Source: Curvibacter sp. AEP1-3 (lineage in GTDB: Bacteria > Pseudomonadota > Gammaproteobacteria > Burkholderiales > Burkholderiaceae_C). From it: a stretch of 64,000 nt of DNA. Under the pieces are notes generated by a model. The model was not told the DNA's origin, ran no database searches, and was given only the letters and a program-made list of their open reading frames with translations. Within the stretch, counting starts at the first letter, position 1. Each line of letters starts with the position of its first letter. The position numbers and the translations under genes are program-made. The stretch is from NCBI RefSeq assembly GCF_002163715.1, contig NZ_CP015698.1:930001-994000 (forward strand), in the 5' to 3' direction. Shown piece by piece: positions 27,535 to 36,442 of the stretch.

Positions 27535-28230
27535 ATGAATCAAGACCTTTCCATCCTGCACCTGGTTCTGAACGCAAGCATCGTGGTGCAAGCCGTGATG
27601 GCGCTGCTGATGCTGGTCTCCATTGCCAGCTGGGCTGCCATCTTCCGCAAACTGTTTTCGCTCAAACGGGTCAAAGCCCAGAACGAGGCCTTTGAGCGTG
27701 AATTCTGGTCCGGCTCCAGCCTGAACGACCTGTTCAACGCCGCCAGCCGCAATGCCCAAACATGTGGACCGATGGAACGCATTTTTGCCAGCGGCATGCG
27801 CGAATTCCAGAAGCTGCGTGAGCGCCGTGTGAGTGATGTGGGCACCTTGATGGACGGCGCCCGCCGCGCCATGCGTGCCAGCTTCCAGCGCGAAATGGAC
27901 GAGGTGGAGAGCAACCTGTCTTTCCTGGCATCGGTCGGTTCTGTGTCGCCCTATGTGGGCTTGTTCGGCACTGTGTGGGGCATCATGCACGCCTTCACCG
28001 GATTGGCGTCTTTGCAACAAGTGACGTTGTCTACCGTGGCCCCCGGCATCGCTGAAGCGCTGGTGGCTACGGCCATCGGTCTGTTTGCCGCCATTCCTGC
28101 AGTCGTGGCCTACAACCGGTTTGCGCGCGATCTGGACCGCATTGCCATCCAGCAGGAAACCTTCATCGAAGAGTTCTCCAACATCCTGCAGCGCAACGTC
28201 AGTGCCCAACCCGCACCCGCGGCCCGCTAA
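27535..28230 (+). CDS. tolQ: Tol-Pal system proton channel subunit TolQ
   Basis: Inner-membrane component that with TolR uses proton-motive force to energise TolA during cell constriction. 231 aa, three TM segments: near residues 15-38, 140-160 (VGSVSPYVGLFGTVWGIM) and 175-195 (APGIAEALVATAIGLFAAIP). The GLFGTVWGI motif defines the MotA/TolQ/ExbB family. The ATG at 27535 (MNQDLSILHLVLNAS) is chosen over one 33 nt upstream inside the aminotransferase gene. Followed by tolR after 18 bp. Confidence 0.94.
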   Translation: MNQDLSILHLVLNASIVVQAVMALLMLVSIASWAAIFRKLFSLKRVKAQNEAFEREFWSGSSLNDLFNAASRNAQTCGPMERIFASGMREFQKLRERRVSDVGTLMDGARRAMRASFQREMDEVESNLSFLASVGSVSPYVGLFGTVWGIMHAFTGLASLQQVTLSTVAPGIAEALVATAIGLFAAIPAVVAYNRFARDLDRIAIQQETFIEEFSNILQRNVSAQPAPAAR

Positions 28231-28248
28231 GCAGACCGAGGAAGCAAC

Positions 28249-28683
28249 ATGCCAGCAGTCGCAGGTCGTGGACGGGGTCGCCGCACCATCAATGAGATCA
28301 ACATGGTGCCCTTCATCGATGTGATGTTGGTGCTGCTGATCATCTTCATGGTGACCGCCCCGCTGATCACTCCGAGCATGATCGACCTGCCCAGCGTAGG
28401 CAAAGCTGCACGCCAGCCCGATCAGATCATCCAGGTGGTGTTGACCAAGACTGAGGCACTCGAGGTCAAGGTCAAAGAGCAAACCTCCACGGTGCAACTC
28501 AAAGACCTGGCTGCCACCGTGAAGCAGGCGCAAGGCGCCAAAGACAGTGTGGCGGCCGCCAACTCTGCCGTGGTCATCAGCGCAGACAAGAACGTGAAAT
28601 ACGAAAGCGTGGTCAAGGTCATGGACACCTTGCAGCGCGCCGGTATCCAACGTGTGGGCCTGTCGGTCCAGTTGGCGAACTGA
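28249..28683 (+). CDS. tolR: Tol-Pal system protein TolR
   Basis: Single-TM protein partner of TolQ. The TM segment holds the protonatable aspartate (EINMVPFIDVMLVLLIIFMV), then a periplasmic domain to residue 144. The N-terminus is basic (GRGRGRRTIN), cytosolic. AGGAAG precedes the ATG. Sits between tolQ and tolA with gaps of about 20 bp. Confidence 0.95.
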   Translation: MPAVAGRGRGRRTINEINMVPFIDVMLVLLIIFMVTAPLITPSMIDLPSVGKAARQPDQIIQVVLTKTEALEVKVKEQTSTVQLKDLAATVKQAQGAKDSVAAANSAVVISADKNVKYESVVKVMDTLQRAGIQRVGLSVQLAN

Positions 28684-28704
28684 TCAGCCACCTGACTTCC
28701 GGAT

Positions 28705-29748
28705 ATGCCCGCCGCAGACACCCGCCAGGAATTCGCACCGCCGCACACGCCGGGTATGTTGCGTGCCTTGGTGTTGGCACTGCTCGCCCATGCAGCGCTG
28801 GTGGCGGTGTTGGCCATCGGTGTGGCCTGGAAGCGGGAGCTCCCCCCTGCCACTGTAGAAGCTGAATTGTGGTCCGCCATTCCCCAGGAGGCCGCGCCTC
28901 CGCCGTTGGAAGAAACACCACCCGAGCCTGAAACTGCGCCTCAGCCCGAAGTCAAGCCCCTGCCTGAGCCGCCCGCACCGCCACCACCCGTGGTCAAGCA
29001 AGCAGTGCCTGAGGCCCCGAGCAAAGCCGACATCGCTTTAGCCAAGGAAAAAGAGCGCCTGCTTGAGGAGCAAAAAGCCAAGGAGCTGCAGGCCAAGCAG
29101 GAACTGGAGCGCAAGGCACTGGAAAAGCGCCAGCTGGAACAGGCCGCCAAAGAAAAGCTCGACAAAGAGCGCGCCGCGCAAGCCAAACTGAAGGAACAGC
29201 AGGAAAAAGACAAACTCGCCAAGGACAAAGCCGCGCGCGAAGCCAAAGAGAAGGCGGACAAAGCTGAGAAAGCCAAGAAGGCGGAAGCTGCGGACAAAGC
29301 CAAAGCGGCCGAAGCCGCCAAGCAAAAGGCCGAGAAGGTCGCCAAAGAAGAAGCAAAACGTGCAGAGCAGGAACGCCAGCAGCAGCTCAACCGTCTGACC
29401 GGCTTGGCCGGCGCAGCAGGCAGCGGATCGGCCAACTCAACCGGCACTGCAGCCAAGAGTTCGGGGCCGGGAGCGAACTACCTTGGAAAGGTAAGGTCTG
29501 CAGTCAAACGAAATATCACTTTTGCAGACACTATCGTAGGCGATCCGACCACCGAGATTGAAGTCTCATTAAGCTCTACCGGGGAAATTTTGACCAAGCG
29601 CTTCGTTAAGCGAAGTGGAAATAAAGCTTGGGATGAAGCTGCAGAGAAAGCTCTAGATAAACTGCAAAAAATCCCTTTGGATGAGGGCGGCAAGGTGTGG
29701 ACACCCTTAGTTATCGTGTTTTCACCGCAAGCACTTTTTGGGCAATGA
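28705..29748 (+). CDS. tolA: Tol-Pal system protein TolA
   Basis: Periplasm-spanning link from TolQR to TolB/Pal; also the usual entry receptor for filamentous phages and group A colicins. 347 aa: TM anchor at residues 18-42, a Pro/Glu-rich stretch (60-105), a long Lys/Ala/Glu helix (about 110-225), a Gly/Ser linker, and a TonB/TolA-like C-terminal domain (from about 255). The last ~95 codons are about 47% GC (hand count of 29521-29700: 85/180) against 58-68% in sampled earlier tolA segments, and use rare codons (CTA, TTA, ATA-poor but TCA/AGT-rich). This suggests that the C-terminal domain has a different history. No tolB or pal follows. Confidence 0.92.
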   Translation: MPAADTRQEFAPPHTPGMLRALVLALLAHAALVAVLAIGVAWKRELPPATVEAELWSAIPQEAAPPPLEETPPEPETAPQPEVKPLPEPPAPPPPVVKQAVPEAPSKADIALAKEKERLLEEQKAKELQAKQELERKALEKRQLEQAAKEKLDKERAAQAKLKEQQEKDKLAKDKAAREAKEKADKAEKAKKAEAADKAKAAEAAKQKAEKVAKEEAKRAEQERQQQLNRLTGLAGAAGSGSANSTGTAAKSSGPGANYLGKVRSAVKRNITFADTIVGDPTTEIEVSLSSTGEILTKRFVKRSGNKAWDEAAEKALDKLQKIPLDEGGKVWTPLVIVFSPQALFGQ

Positions 29749-29760
29749 GCAGCTAAAGAC

Positions 29761-29814
29761 GCTATAAATTTTATAGCTTCTCGCGCATATTCCACATGCG
29801 CCAGAGGCATTTTT
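29761..29814 (+). repeat. Dispersed ~50-bp repeat, copy 6, intergenic
   Basis: Plus-strand reading GCTATAAATTTTATAGCTTC then TCGCGCA, a spacer and ATGCGCCAGAGGC, followed by ATTTTT. It fills the convergent gap between tolA and the feo operon; its 5' dyad (GCTATAAATTTTATAGC) is a perfect palindrome. Confidence 0.85.
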
Positions 29815-29834
29815 CACTCGTACCCAAAAGGGAA

Positions 29835-30095
29835 TCAGCCGTTTGTCCGGCGATAGAAAGTGACTGGCTTCTCAGCCGGGGTGGCCGGCGTTGCGGGCCC
29901 GCATCCACTGCAGCCGCCTCCGCACCCAGAGCTGGAAGAACTGGTCTGCAACCAACGACGTGCGCCCGCCGGCAAGGGCAAACGCAGCATCAGCAAAGAC
30001 CACCGGCTACGCCACCCTGCAGGCAACAAGGTCCGCAGTGCATGGACAAAAGCCACGATCACCACCAACGCCACCACCAGGTTTTGCCACAGCAT
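29835..30095 (-). CDS. Small membrane protein with Cys-rich tail, FeoB-associated
   Basis: 86-aa protein starting 4 nt after the feoB stop. It has one N-terminal TM segment (LVVALVVIVAFVHALRTLLP), a basic middle, and a tail with four clustered cysteines (SSSSSGCGGGCSGCG). Cys-rich proteins of this type are found after feoB in several groups (FeoB-associated Cys-rich proteins; I believe this one matches a DUF6587-type family, unverified). A role in iron handling or FeoB stability is inferred from position; it may take the place of FeoC, which is absent. Confidence 0.8.
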   Translation of the reverse strand: MLWQNLVVALVVIVAFVHALRTLLPAGWRSRWSLLMLRLPLPAGARRWLQTSSSSSGCGGGCSGCGPATPATPAEKPVTFYRRTNG

Positions 30096-30099
30096 GGCC

Positions 30100-31974
30100 T
30101 CAGGCTCCCAACCACAACGTGGTGCGGTAGGTCACAAAGGCTGCGGCATAAGCCAACGCAAACAGATACGCCGCCATCAGAATCGGGTAGCGCCAGGAGT
30201 TGGTCTCACGGCGGACCACAGCCAACGTCGACAAACACTGAGGCGCGAAGACAAACCAAGCCAGCAGCGAGTAGGCCGTAGCCAGTGACCACCCTTGCGC
30301 GATCACCGGCGAGAGTGCATCCGCCATCGCGTTGTCAGCGGCTGAGAGCGAATACACCGTACCCAAAGCACCCACGGCCACTTCTCGCGCCGCCATGCCG
30401 GGTACCAGCGCAATCGAAATCTGCCAGTTGAAGCCCAAGGGGGAAAACACATGCTGCAAGGCTTGGCCCATCATGCCGGCTGCGCTGTACAAGATGGCCG
30501 GCCCCTGCGCTTCGGTCCAGCCTGCGGGAGGTCCCGGATAGGTGGAGAGAAACCAGAGCAAGACCATCAACGCAAAGATGATGCCGCCCACCCGGCGCAT
30601 GAATATGCGTGCCCGCTCCCACAAGCCCAAGCCCAGGTTGCGCACACTGGGCACGCGATAGGGCGGCAATTCCAGCATCAAGGGTTGGTAGCTGCTCTTC
30701 ATCCACACCCGCTTGAATACCCAGGCCACCGCCATGGCCGACAGCACGCCGGCGACATACAGGCCGAACAGGGTCAGGCCCCGCAGGTCAAACCAGCCCA
30801 CTGTGCGCACCGGCACAAATGCGCCAATGAGCAACGCGTACACCGGCAGACGGGCCGAACAGGTCATCAAGGGCGCCACCATGATGGTAGCCAGCCGGTC
30901 TTTCCAGTTGGCAATGGTGCGGGTGGCCATGATGCCGGGGATCGCACACGCGAAGCTGGAGAGCAAGGGAATGAAAGCGCGCCCGGAAAGGCCGACCTTG
31001 CCCATGACGTTGTCCAGCAAAAATGCGGCCCGAGGCAGGTAGCCAGAGTCTTCCAGCATAAGGATGAAGAAAAACAAAATCAGAATCTGCGGCAGGAACA
31101 CCAGCACACCGCCTACGCCGGCAATCACACCGTCCACCAGCAGGCTGCGCAAAGGCCCCTCCGGCATTTGTGCCAAGGTCCACTCCCCTGCCACCGCCAT
31201 CAGTTCCTTGATCGCGTCCATGGGGTAAGCGGCCCAGCTGAACACTGCCTGGAAGATCAAAAAAAGCACTGTTGCCAAAACCATTAATCCCCAGACCGGA
31301 TGCATGACCACTGCATCCAAGCGGTGCTGAAAGCGACCTCGGCTCTCGTTACCGCTGAGCACCGCGGCCAGAATGCGACGCACGTCCCGTTGCAGCGCCT
31401 CCGGCGAGGCTGGCGCAGGCATCCCAAGAGACGGCCGCTGCGTGGACAGATAGGCCTCGAAGCGGGCCTCGAGCAGCTCCACCAATTGCAGATGACCTTT
31501 TTGCTGCACTGCGATGGTTTCCACCACCGGGCAACCCAACTCCAGCTCTAGGCGCTGCAAGTCCAGCTTGAGTCCTTGGGCTCGGGCGACGTCGGCCATA
31601 TTGACAGCGACAACCACCGGGCGGCCCATGCGCAATAGCTCCAGCACCAGGCGAAGGTTCATGCGCAGATTGGTGGCATCGACCACCGCCACAATCACGT
31701 CGGGAGCCGCTTCGCCGGGGCGGCGGCCTTCAATGACCTGCAAGGTCACTTCTTCATCGGGAGTGGCGGGGCTCAGGCTGTAGGCACCCGGCAGGTCGAC
31801 GACAGACAGCGTTTGGCCATTTTTCAGGCGCAGGCTGCCCACCTTGCGCTCCACCGTGACACCGGCGTAGTTGGCCACTTTCTGTCGGGCACCGGTCATC
31901 AGGTTGAACAAGGCGGTTTTTCCGCAATTCGGGTTGCCGACCAGGGCAATGGTTTTGTAGGCGATAGCGCTCAT
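30100..31974 (-). CDS. feoB: Ferrous iron transporter FeoB
   Basis: GTP-gated ferrous iron transporter of the inner membrane. The N-terminal G domain has G1 GNPNCGKTALF, G3 DLPGAYSL and G4 NMAD; it is followed by a GDI-like helical region and a transmembrane domain with two Gate motifs (FIPLLSSFACAIPGIMATRT and the second near LVPGMAAREVAVGALGTVY). Conserved Cys in SSFACAIPG and MTCSARLPVY. 624 aa is shorter than E. coli FeoB (773) as in other betaproteobacteria. Downstream of feoA (15 bp) and upstream of the Cys-rich protein. Confidence 0.95.
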   Translation of the reverse strand: MSAIAYKTIALVGNPNCGKTALFNLMTGARQKVANYAGVTVERKVGSLRLKNGQTLSVVDLPGAYSLSPATPDEEVTLQVIEGRRPGEAAPDVIVAVVDATNLRMNLRLVLELLRMGRPVVVAVNMADVARAQGLKLDLQRLELELGCPVVETIAVQQKGHLQLVELLEARFEAYLSTQRPSLGMPAPASPEALQRDVRRILAAVLSGNESRGRFQHRLDAVVMHPVWGLMVLATVLFLIFQAVFSWAAYPMDAIKELMAVAGEWTLAQMPEGPLRSLLVDGVIAGVGGVLVFLPQILILFFFILMLEDSGYLPRAAFLLDNVMGKVGLSGRAFIPLLSSFACAIPGIMATRTIANWKDRLATIMVAPLMTCSARLPVYALLIGAFVPVRTVGWFDLRGLTLFGLYVAGVLSAMAVAWVFKRVWMKSSYQPLMLELPPYRVPSVRNLGLGLWERARIFMRRVGGIIFALMVLLWFLSTYPGPPAGWTEAQGPAILYSAAGMMGQALQHVFSPLGFNWQISIALVPGMAAREVAVGALGTVYSLSAADNAMADALSPVIAQGWSLATAYSLLAWFVFAPQCLSTLAVVRRETNSWRYPILMAAYLFALAYAAAFVTYRTTLWLGA

Positions 31975-31989
31975 GGGGTCAGGTCGCCC

Positions 31990-32232
31990 TTATTGCAATT
32001 CAACCTGGATGCATCGGGCTTCGACCAGCCGTAACGCAAACATGGTTTCGCCGATTTGCACGGCCAGTGGCTCACGACCACCGGGCCCACGCCGCATCAG
32101 TTGCAGAGGCTCCCCGGCGATAAAGCCAAGATCGGCCAAGCGGCGCAAAACAGACGCATGGATATCCGCCGTGGCGGCCACCAAGCCTTGAACCACCGCA
32201 CGCTGGCCGGGGGCCAGATCAGACAAAAACAT
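31990..32232 (-). CDS. feoA: Ferrous iron transport accessory protein FeoA
   Basis: SH3-like cytosolic partner of FeoB. 80 aa from the ATG at 32232 (MFLSDLAPGQRAVVQGLVAA), containing LADLGFIAGEPLQLMRRGPG and the final ALRLVEARCIQVEL. An upstream start in the same frame would add nine unrelated residues and was rejected. First gene of the feo operon, directly after a strong promoter overlapped by a palindrome. Confidence 0.93.
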   Translation of the reverse strand: MFLSDLAPGQRAVVQGLVAATADIHASVLRRLADLGFIAGEPLQLMRRGPGGREPLAVQIGETMFALRLVEARCIQVELQ

Positions 32233-32280
32233 AGTTGACCTCGGGAGAATCCGGCACACGCCAAAGCGACACCGGCACCA

Positions 32281-32320
32281 ATCTAAATGAGATTGTATTG
32301 TATTTCATTTAGATTGGCAA
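32281..32320 (-). promoter_or_regulatory. feoA promoter with Fur-like palindrome
   Basis: On the minus strand a -35 box TTGCCA (32315-32320) is 17 nt from a -10 box TACAAT (32292-32297). A perfect 10-bp inverted repeat, ATCTAAATGA (32281-32290) and TCATTTAGAT (32305-32314), overlaps the whole promoter; the AT-rich dyad with AATGA/TCATT resembles a Fur box. Repression by iron-loaded Fur would fit the ferrous uptake operon below. Confidence 0.65.
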
Positions 32321-32323
32321 GCT

Positions 32324-35300
32324 TCAGTCGTAAGCTATGACTGCGGCGCCCCCGGACGCTTGTGCGCGCCAGCTCGCAAGAGCCGCATCCGTGGGGTAGA
32401 ACTTGGCACTTTCGCCCAAGTGCAATTCAGCCGCCGCCTGCTGGACGGCGGCGTCTTCACCGACCTGACAGAGCAACTGAAAACGGACCGACAAGCCCCT
32501 CACGAGCTCGCCATGTTCAGATTGCTCGCGCACGGCCGGAAACTCGCGAACCAATGCGGCAACGTCCGGCGTGCGGTTCTTGCTATCCAACTGCACGGGC
32601 ACGCGCAGGTACTTGCCGAAGCGGCAGCGGGCCTGCTCCAAACTCCATATCTGTTGCACCGTGAGTTGCATGCCGCCTGAGAATCGGTCCGGCATGGCCT
32701 TGCCCTCGACAATGATGAGCTCGTCGTCCTTGAGCAGGTCTTTGTAGGTGTTGAGCAGGGCTTCGCTGGCGCGGGCTTCGATCATGGCGGACTTGTCGTC
32801 CAACTTGAACAATGCGAGCTTGCCTCGTTGCCCGTTGATCACACGCAGCTCGGTCACGATGCCGGCCAGCAACTGCGGCTCGCGCGAGTCCTGCAACTCT
32901 TCAATCGGACGCTTGGCAAACTTGCGGACTTCAGTCGCCACTTCGTCAAACAAATGGCCTGACAGGTAAAAGCCCACCGCAGTCTTTTCCTGCGTGAGGC
33001 GTTCCTTGACGCCCCACGGCATGACTTCCACCAGATCAGGCTCCTGCGTGCTGGAGCCATGGTCGTCATCCCCGCCCATGTCAAACAAGCCCACCTGATT
33101 GGCATTGGCCGCGGACGCAGCCGCAAACTCAAACGCCCGGTCCATGGACGCGACCAGCTCGGCCCGGTTCAGATGCAGTGTGTCAAAGGCGCCTGCCTTG
33201 ATCAGCGCTTCCACGCATCGCTTGTTCAGGCGAGTGCGGTCGACACGGCGGGCGAAGTCAAACAGGCTCTTGAACGGCCCGGCCTCCTCGGTCGGCCCCC
33301 TGCCCTCGCGCGCGGCCACAATGGCCAGAATCGCTTGCTCGCCGGTGCCCTTGATGGCGCCCAACCCGTATCGAATCTCTTTGTTGGAGATAGGCTCAAA
33401 GCGGTAGTTGCCGCGGTTGATGTTGGGCGGCTCAAAGCTCAGGCCCATCTTCTCAGCGTCTTCAAACAGCACCTTGAGTTTGTCTGTGTCATCCATTTCC
33501 ACCGTCATGTTGGCGCAAAAGAACTCGGCGGTGTAGTGCACCTTGATCCAGCCGGTGTGGTACGCGAGCAGGGAGTAGGCAGCCGCGTGCGACTTGTTGA
33601 AGCCGTAGCCCGCGAATTTTTCCATCAAATCGAAAACCTCATCGGCCTTCGCTTCGGGGATTCCGTGGGTCTTGAACGCACCGGCGCGGAAAATGCCCCG
33701 ATGCTCGTCCATCTCCTCTTTCTTTTTCTTGCCCATGGCGCGGCGCAGCAAATCGGCGCCGCCCAGTGAATAGCCACCCAGAATCTGGGCGGTCTGCATC
33801 ACCTGCTCCTGGTAGACCATGATCCCGTAGGTCTCGGAGAGCATCTCGGCCACCGCCGGGTGCGGGTACTCCACCTGCTCGCGACCGTGCTTACGGGCCA
33901 CGAAACTCGGAATCAGGTCCATAGGGCCGGGACGGTACAGCGCGTTCAGCGCAATCAGGTCTTCCAGGCGGCTGGGCTTGGCGTCGCGCAACATGCCCTG
34001 CATGCCGCGGCTTTCAAACTGGAACACCGCCTCCGTTTTGCCTTCGCTGAACAGCTTGTAGACCTTGGCATCGTCCAGAGGCAGGTTCTCATAGGCAAAC
34101 TTTTCCTGCCCTGGATGGCGCTTGCGGATGAACTCGGCTGCAATTTCCAGAATGGTGAGCGTGGCCAAGCCCAAAAAGTCGAACTTCACCAGGCCAATGG
34201 CTTCCACATCGTCCTTGTCGTACTGGCTCACTGCGGATTCGCTGCCGGGCTGCTGGTAGAGCGGGCAGAAGTCGGTGAGCTTGCCGGGCGCAATCAACAC
34301 GCCCCCGGCGTGCATGCCGATGTTGCGGGTCATGCCCTCGAGCTTGCGGGCCATCTCCAGCAGGGTTTTGACGTCTTCTTCTTTGGCTTCGCGCTCGGCA
34401 AGAATCGGCTCGGCCTCGGTGGCGTAGACGTATTTGTCGCTCTTTTTGCCATCGGTGGGTGGCAACTGCAAGGTCACGTTGGTGCCCGGCTTGTTGGGGA
34501 TGAGCTTGCTGATGCCGTCGCAGAAGGTGTAGCTCATGTCCAGCACACGGCCCACATCGCGCACCACACCGCGCGCGGCCATGGTACCGAAGGTGGCAAT
34601 CTGGCTCACGGCGTCTTTGCCGTATTTATCCTTCACATAGTCGATCACCAGGTTCCGGTTGGTCTGGCAGAAGTCAATGTCGAAGTCGGGCATGGATACC
34701 CGCTCAGGATTCAGGAAGCGCTCAAACAGCAGGTTGTAGCGCAGGGGGTCCAGGTCGGTAATCTTGAGCGCATAGGCCACCAACGAACCCGCACCGGAGC
34801 CGCGCCCCGGGCCCACCGGACAGCCGTTGTTCTTGGCCCAGTTGATGAAGTCGCCCACGATCAGGAAGTAGCCCGGGAAACCCATTTTCAAAATGGTGCC
34901 CAACTCAAACTCCAGGCGCTCCACATAGCGCGGCATTTCGGCCTCGCGCTCCTGCTCGTTGGGGTAGAGGTGCACCATGCGCTCTTTGAGCCCTTCGAAG
35001 GACGCGTAGCGGAAGTACTCTTCCGGCGTCATGCGCTGGCCGTTGACCAAGGGCGTAGGGAAGGCGGGCAACTGCGGCTTGCCCAGCACCAGCGTCAGGC
35101 TGCAGCGTTTGGCAATTTCCAGCGTATTGGCAATGGCAGACGGAATATCGGCAAACAGCTCCTCCATCTGGGCTGCGCTCTTGAAGTACTGCTCGCGGGT
35201 AAAGCGGCGTACACGCTTGGGGTTGCTCAGAATCTCGCCGTCGGCAATACAGATGCGGGCTTCATGGGCCTCAAAGTCGTCCTGCTCCGCGAACTGGATG

Positions 35301-35893
35301 GGGTGGGTCGCCACCACTGGCAGCTTCATGCGGGCGGCCAGCTTCACCGCAGCCACCACATGCGCTTCGTCGTCGGCGCGGCCTGCGCGCTGCAGCTCGA
35401 TGTAGAAGCGATGCGGAAACACTCCCGCCAATTGCAGCGCCACATCGTGCGCGCGGGCGGTGTCGCCCTGCACCAGTGCCTGGCCGACGGGCCCGGCCTG
35501 CGCGCCGGAGAGCGCAATCAGGCCTTCATTCAGCTCTTTGAGCCACGCCATCTTGATGACGGCCTGGTTCTTCACCACGTTTTGCGTGAAGGCGCGGGCA
35601 ATCAGCTCAGAGATGTTCAGGTAGCCCTGCTTGTTTTGCACCAGCAAAATGACGCGAGTGACGGCGGTGGCGTCGCCACCCAGGCCTTCGAGGATGATTT
35701 CTGCGCCTATGACCGGCTTGACGCCTTTGCCACGGCCGCCTTTGTAGAACTTGATCGCTCCGAACAGGTTGTTCAGGTCGGTGATGGCCAGCGCAGGCTG
35801 GCCGTCTTTGGCCGCCATCTTGATGACATCGTCGATCCGGGTGGTTCCGTCAACGACAGAAAACTCAGTGTGAAGGCGCAGGTGTACAAACAT
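32324..35893 (-). CDS. dnaE: DNA polymerase III alpha subunit
   Basis: Catalytic subunit of the replicative polymerase. The PHP domain is at the N-terminus (MFVHLRLHTEFSVVDGTTRI), followed by the palm with the catalytic aspartates in MPDFDIDFCQTNRNLVIDYV, the fingers, a tandem helix-hairpin-helix region (NKRCVEALIKAGAFDTL) and a C-terminal OB domain (AGIVTELRVINGQRGKLALF). The ATG at 35893 is chosen because the family starts with F-V-H-L-R; a further upstream start adds 20 unrelated residues. 1189 aa, normal. Divergent from the small STAS-like gene. Confidence 0.96.
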   Translation of the reverse strand: MFVHLRLHTEFSVVDGTTRIDDVIKMAAKDGQPALAITDLNNLFGAIKFYKGGRGKGVKPVIGAEIILEGLGGDATAVTRVILLVQNKQGYLNISELIARAFTQNVVKNQAVIKMAWLKELNEGLIALSGAQAGPVGQALVQGDTARAHDVALQLAGVFPHRFYIELQRAGRADDEAHVVAAVKLAARMKLPVVATHPIQFAEQDDFEAHEARICIADGEILSNPKRVRRFTREQYFKSAAQMEELFADIPSAIANTLEIAKRCSLTLVLGKPQLPAFPTPLVNGQRMTPEEYFRYASFEGLKERMVHLYPNEQEREAEMPRYVERLEFELGTILKMGFPGYFLIVGDFINWAKNNGCPVGPGRGSGAGSLVAYALKITDLDPLRYNLLFERFLNPERVSMPDFDIDFCQTNRNLVIDYVKDKYGKDAVSQIATFGTMAARGVVRDVGRVLDMSYTFCDGISKLIPNKPGTNVTLQLPPTDGKKSDKYVYATEAEPILAEREAKEEDVKTLLEMARKLEGMTRNIGMHAGGVLIAPGKLTDFCPLYQQPGSESAVSQYDKDDVEAIGLVKFDFLGLATLTILEIAAEFIRKRHPGQEKFAYENLPLDDAKVYKLFSEGKTEAVFQFESRGMQGMLRDAKPSRLEDLIALNALYRPGPMDLIPSFVARKHGREQVEYPHPAVAEMLSETYGIMVYQEQVMQTAQILGGYSLGGADLLRRAMGKKKKEEMDEHRGIFRAGAFKTHGIPEAKADEVFDLMEKFAGYGFNKSHAAAYSLLAYHTGWIKVHYTAEFFCANMTVEMDDTDKLKVLFEDAEKMGLSFEPPNINRGNYRFEPISNKEIRYGLGAIKGTGEQAILAIVAAREGRGPTEEAGPFKSLFDFARRVDRTRLNKRCVEALIKAGAFDTLHLNRAELVASMDRAFEFAAASAANANQVGLFDMGGDDDHGSSTQEPDLVEVMPWGVKERLTQEKTAVGFYLSGHLFDEVATEVRKFAKRPIEELQDSREPQLLAGIVTELRVINGQRGKLALFKLDDKSAMIEARASEALLNTYKDLLKDDELIIVEGKAMPDRFSGGMQLTVQQIWSLEQARCRFGKYLRVPVQLDSKNRTPDVAALVREFPAVREQSEHGELVRGLSVRFQLLCQVGEDAAVQQAAAELHLGESAKFYPTDAALASWRAQASGGAAVIAYD

Positions 35894-35989
35894 TCGTTCA
35901 TTGTAGTTTTCGATTCGCGACAGACCTTCGGGGAGGGTCTGCTTCTGCGCCACAATGCAGGTAACCCATCGGTACGCGACTCAAACCCT

Positions 35990-36433
35990 GTGACCAGCCA
36001 CTTGTTCAACCCGCACGGATCCGCCTTGGTCGAGCTCGCGCCCGGCATGTTGATCGTGCACATGCATGGCGACTGGAACGCCGAGATGCGTGCCCTGATA
36101 GCCGCCCAGATGAAGGAACAGGTAAAGGCACTGAACGCCGCCGGACCCTGGGGCATCATCAACCACATGCATGACACGCTGGTCTATGGGCAGGACATCT
36201 ATGCCCAGACCCGTGCCGACTACGCCAACCGCCCGGCCGGCTCCCGCCTCAAAGCGGTGGCCTTCGTGATTGCGCCCCATGTAGAGGGAGCCTCATTGCT
36301 GCGCAGCCGGTTTGACACCCTGTTGGATAGCGTGATCGCCTCCCGCGTTTTTACCGACAGCCAAAGCGCCAAGGATTGGATACAGACCCAGCTGCAATTG
36401 CCGGATACCGCTGGCCCGGACGCAGGCAATTAA
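35990..36433 (+). CDS. Small STAS/SpoIIAA-like protein, function unknown
   Basis: About 147 aa from a GTG at 35990 (VTSHLFNPHGSALVELAPGM); an internal ATG at 36049 is an alternative start. The pattern of a beta strand (MLIVHMHGDWN), a helix (EMRALIAAQMKEQVKALNA), a strand/turn (WGIINHMHDTLVYGQDI) and a final strand-helix (VFTDSQSAKDWIQTQL) resembles SpoIIAA-like STAS domains. No catalytic motif is visible. It is divergent from dnaE and 9 bp upstream of trhO. Function is not known; the fold call is tentative. Confidence 0.7.
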   Translation: MTSHLFNPHGSALVELAPGMLIVHMHGDWNAEMRALIAAQMKEQVKALNAAGPWGIINHMHDTLVYGQDIYAQTRADYANRPAGSRLKAVAFVIAPHVEGASLLRSRFDTLLDSVIASRVFTDSQSAKDWIQTQLQLPDTAGPDAGN

Positions 36434-36442
36434 AATCAGACG

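Noticed and set aside
33860-35989. Long plus-strand open frame upstream of the STAS-like protein
   Set aside because: It lies antisense to dnaE and is a shadow; only the part from about 35990 onward shows protein-like composition.
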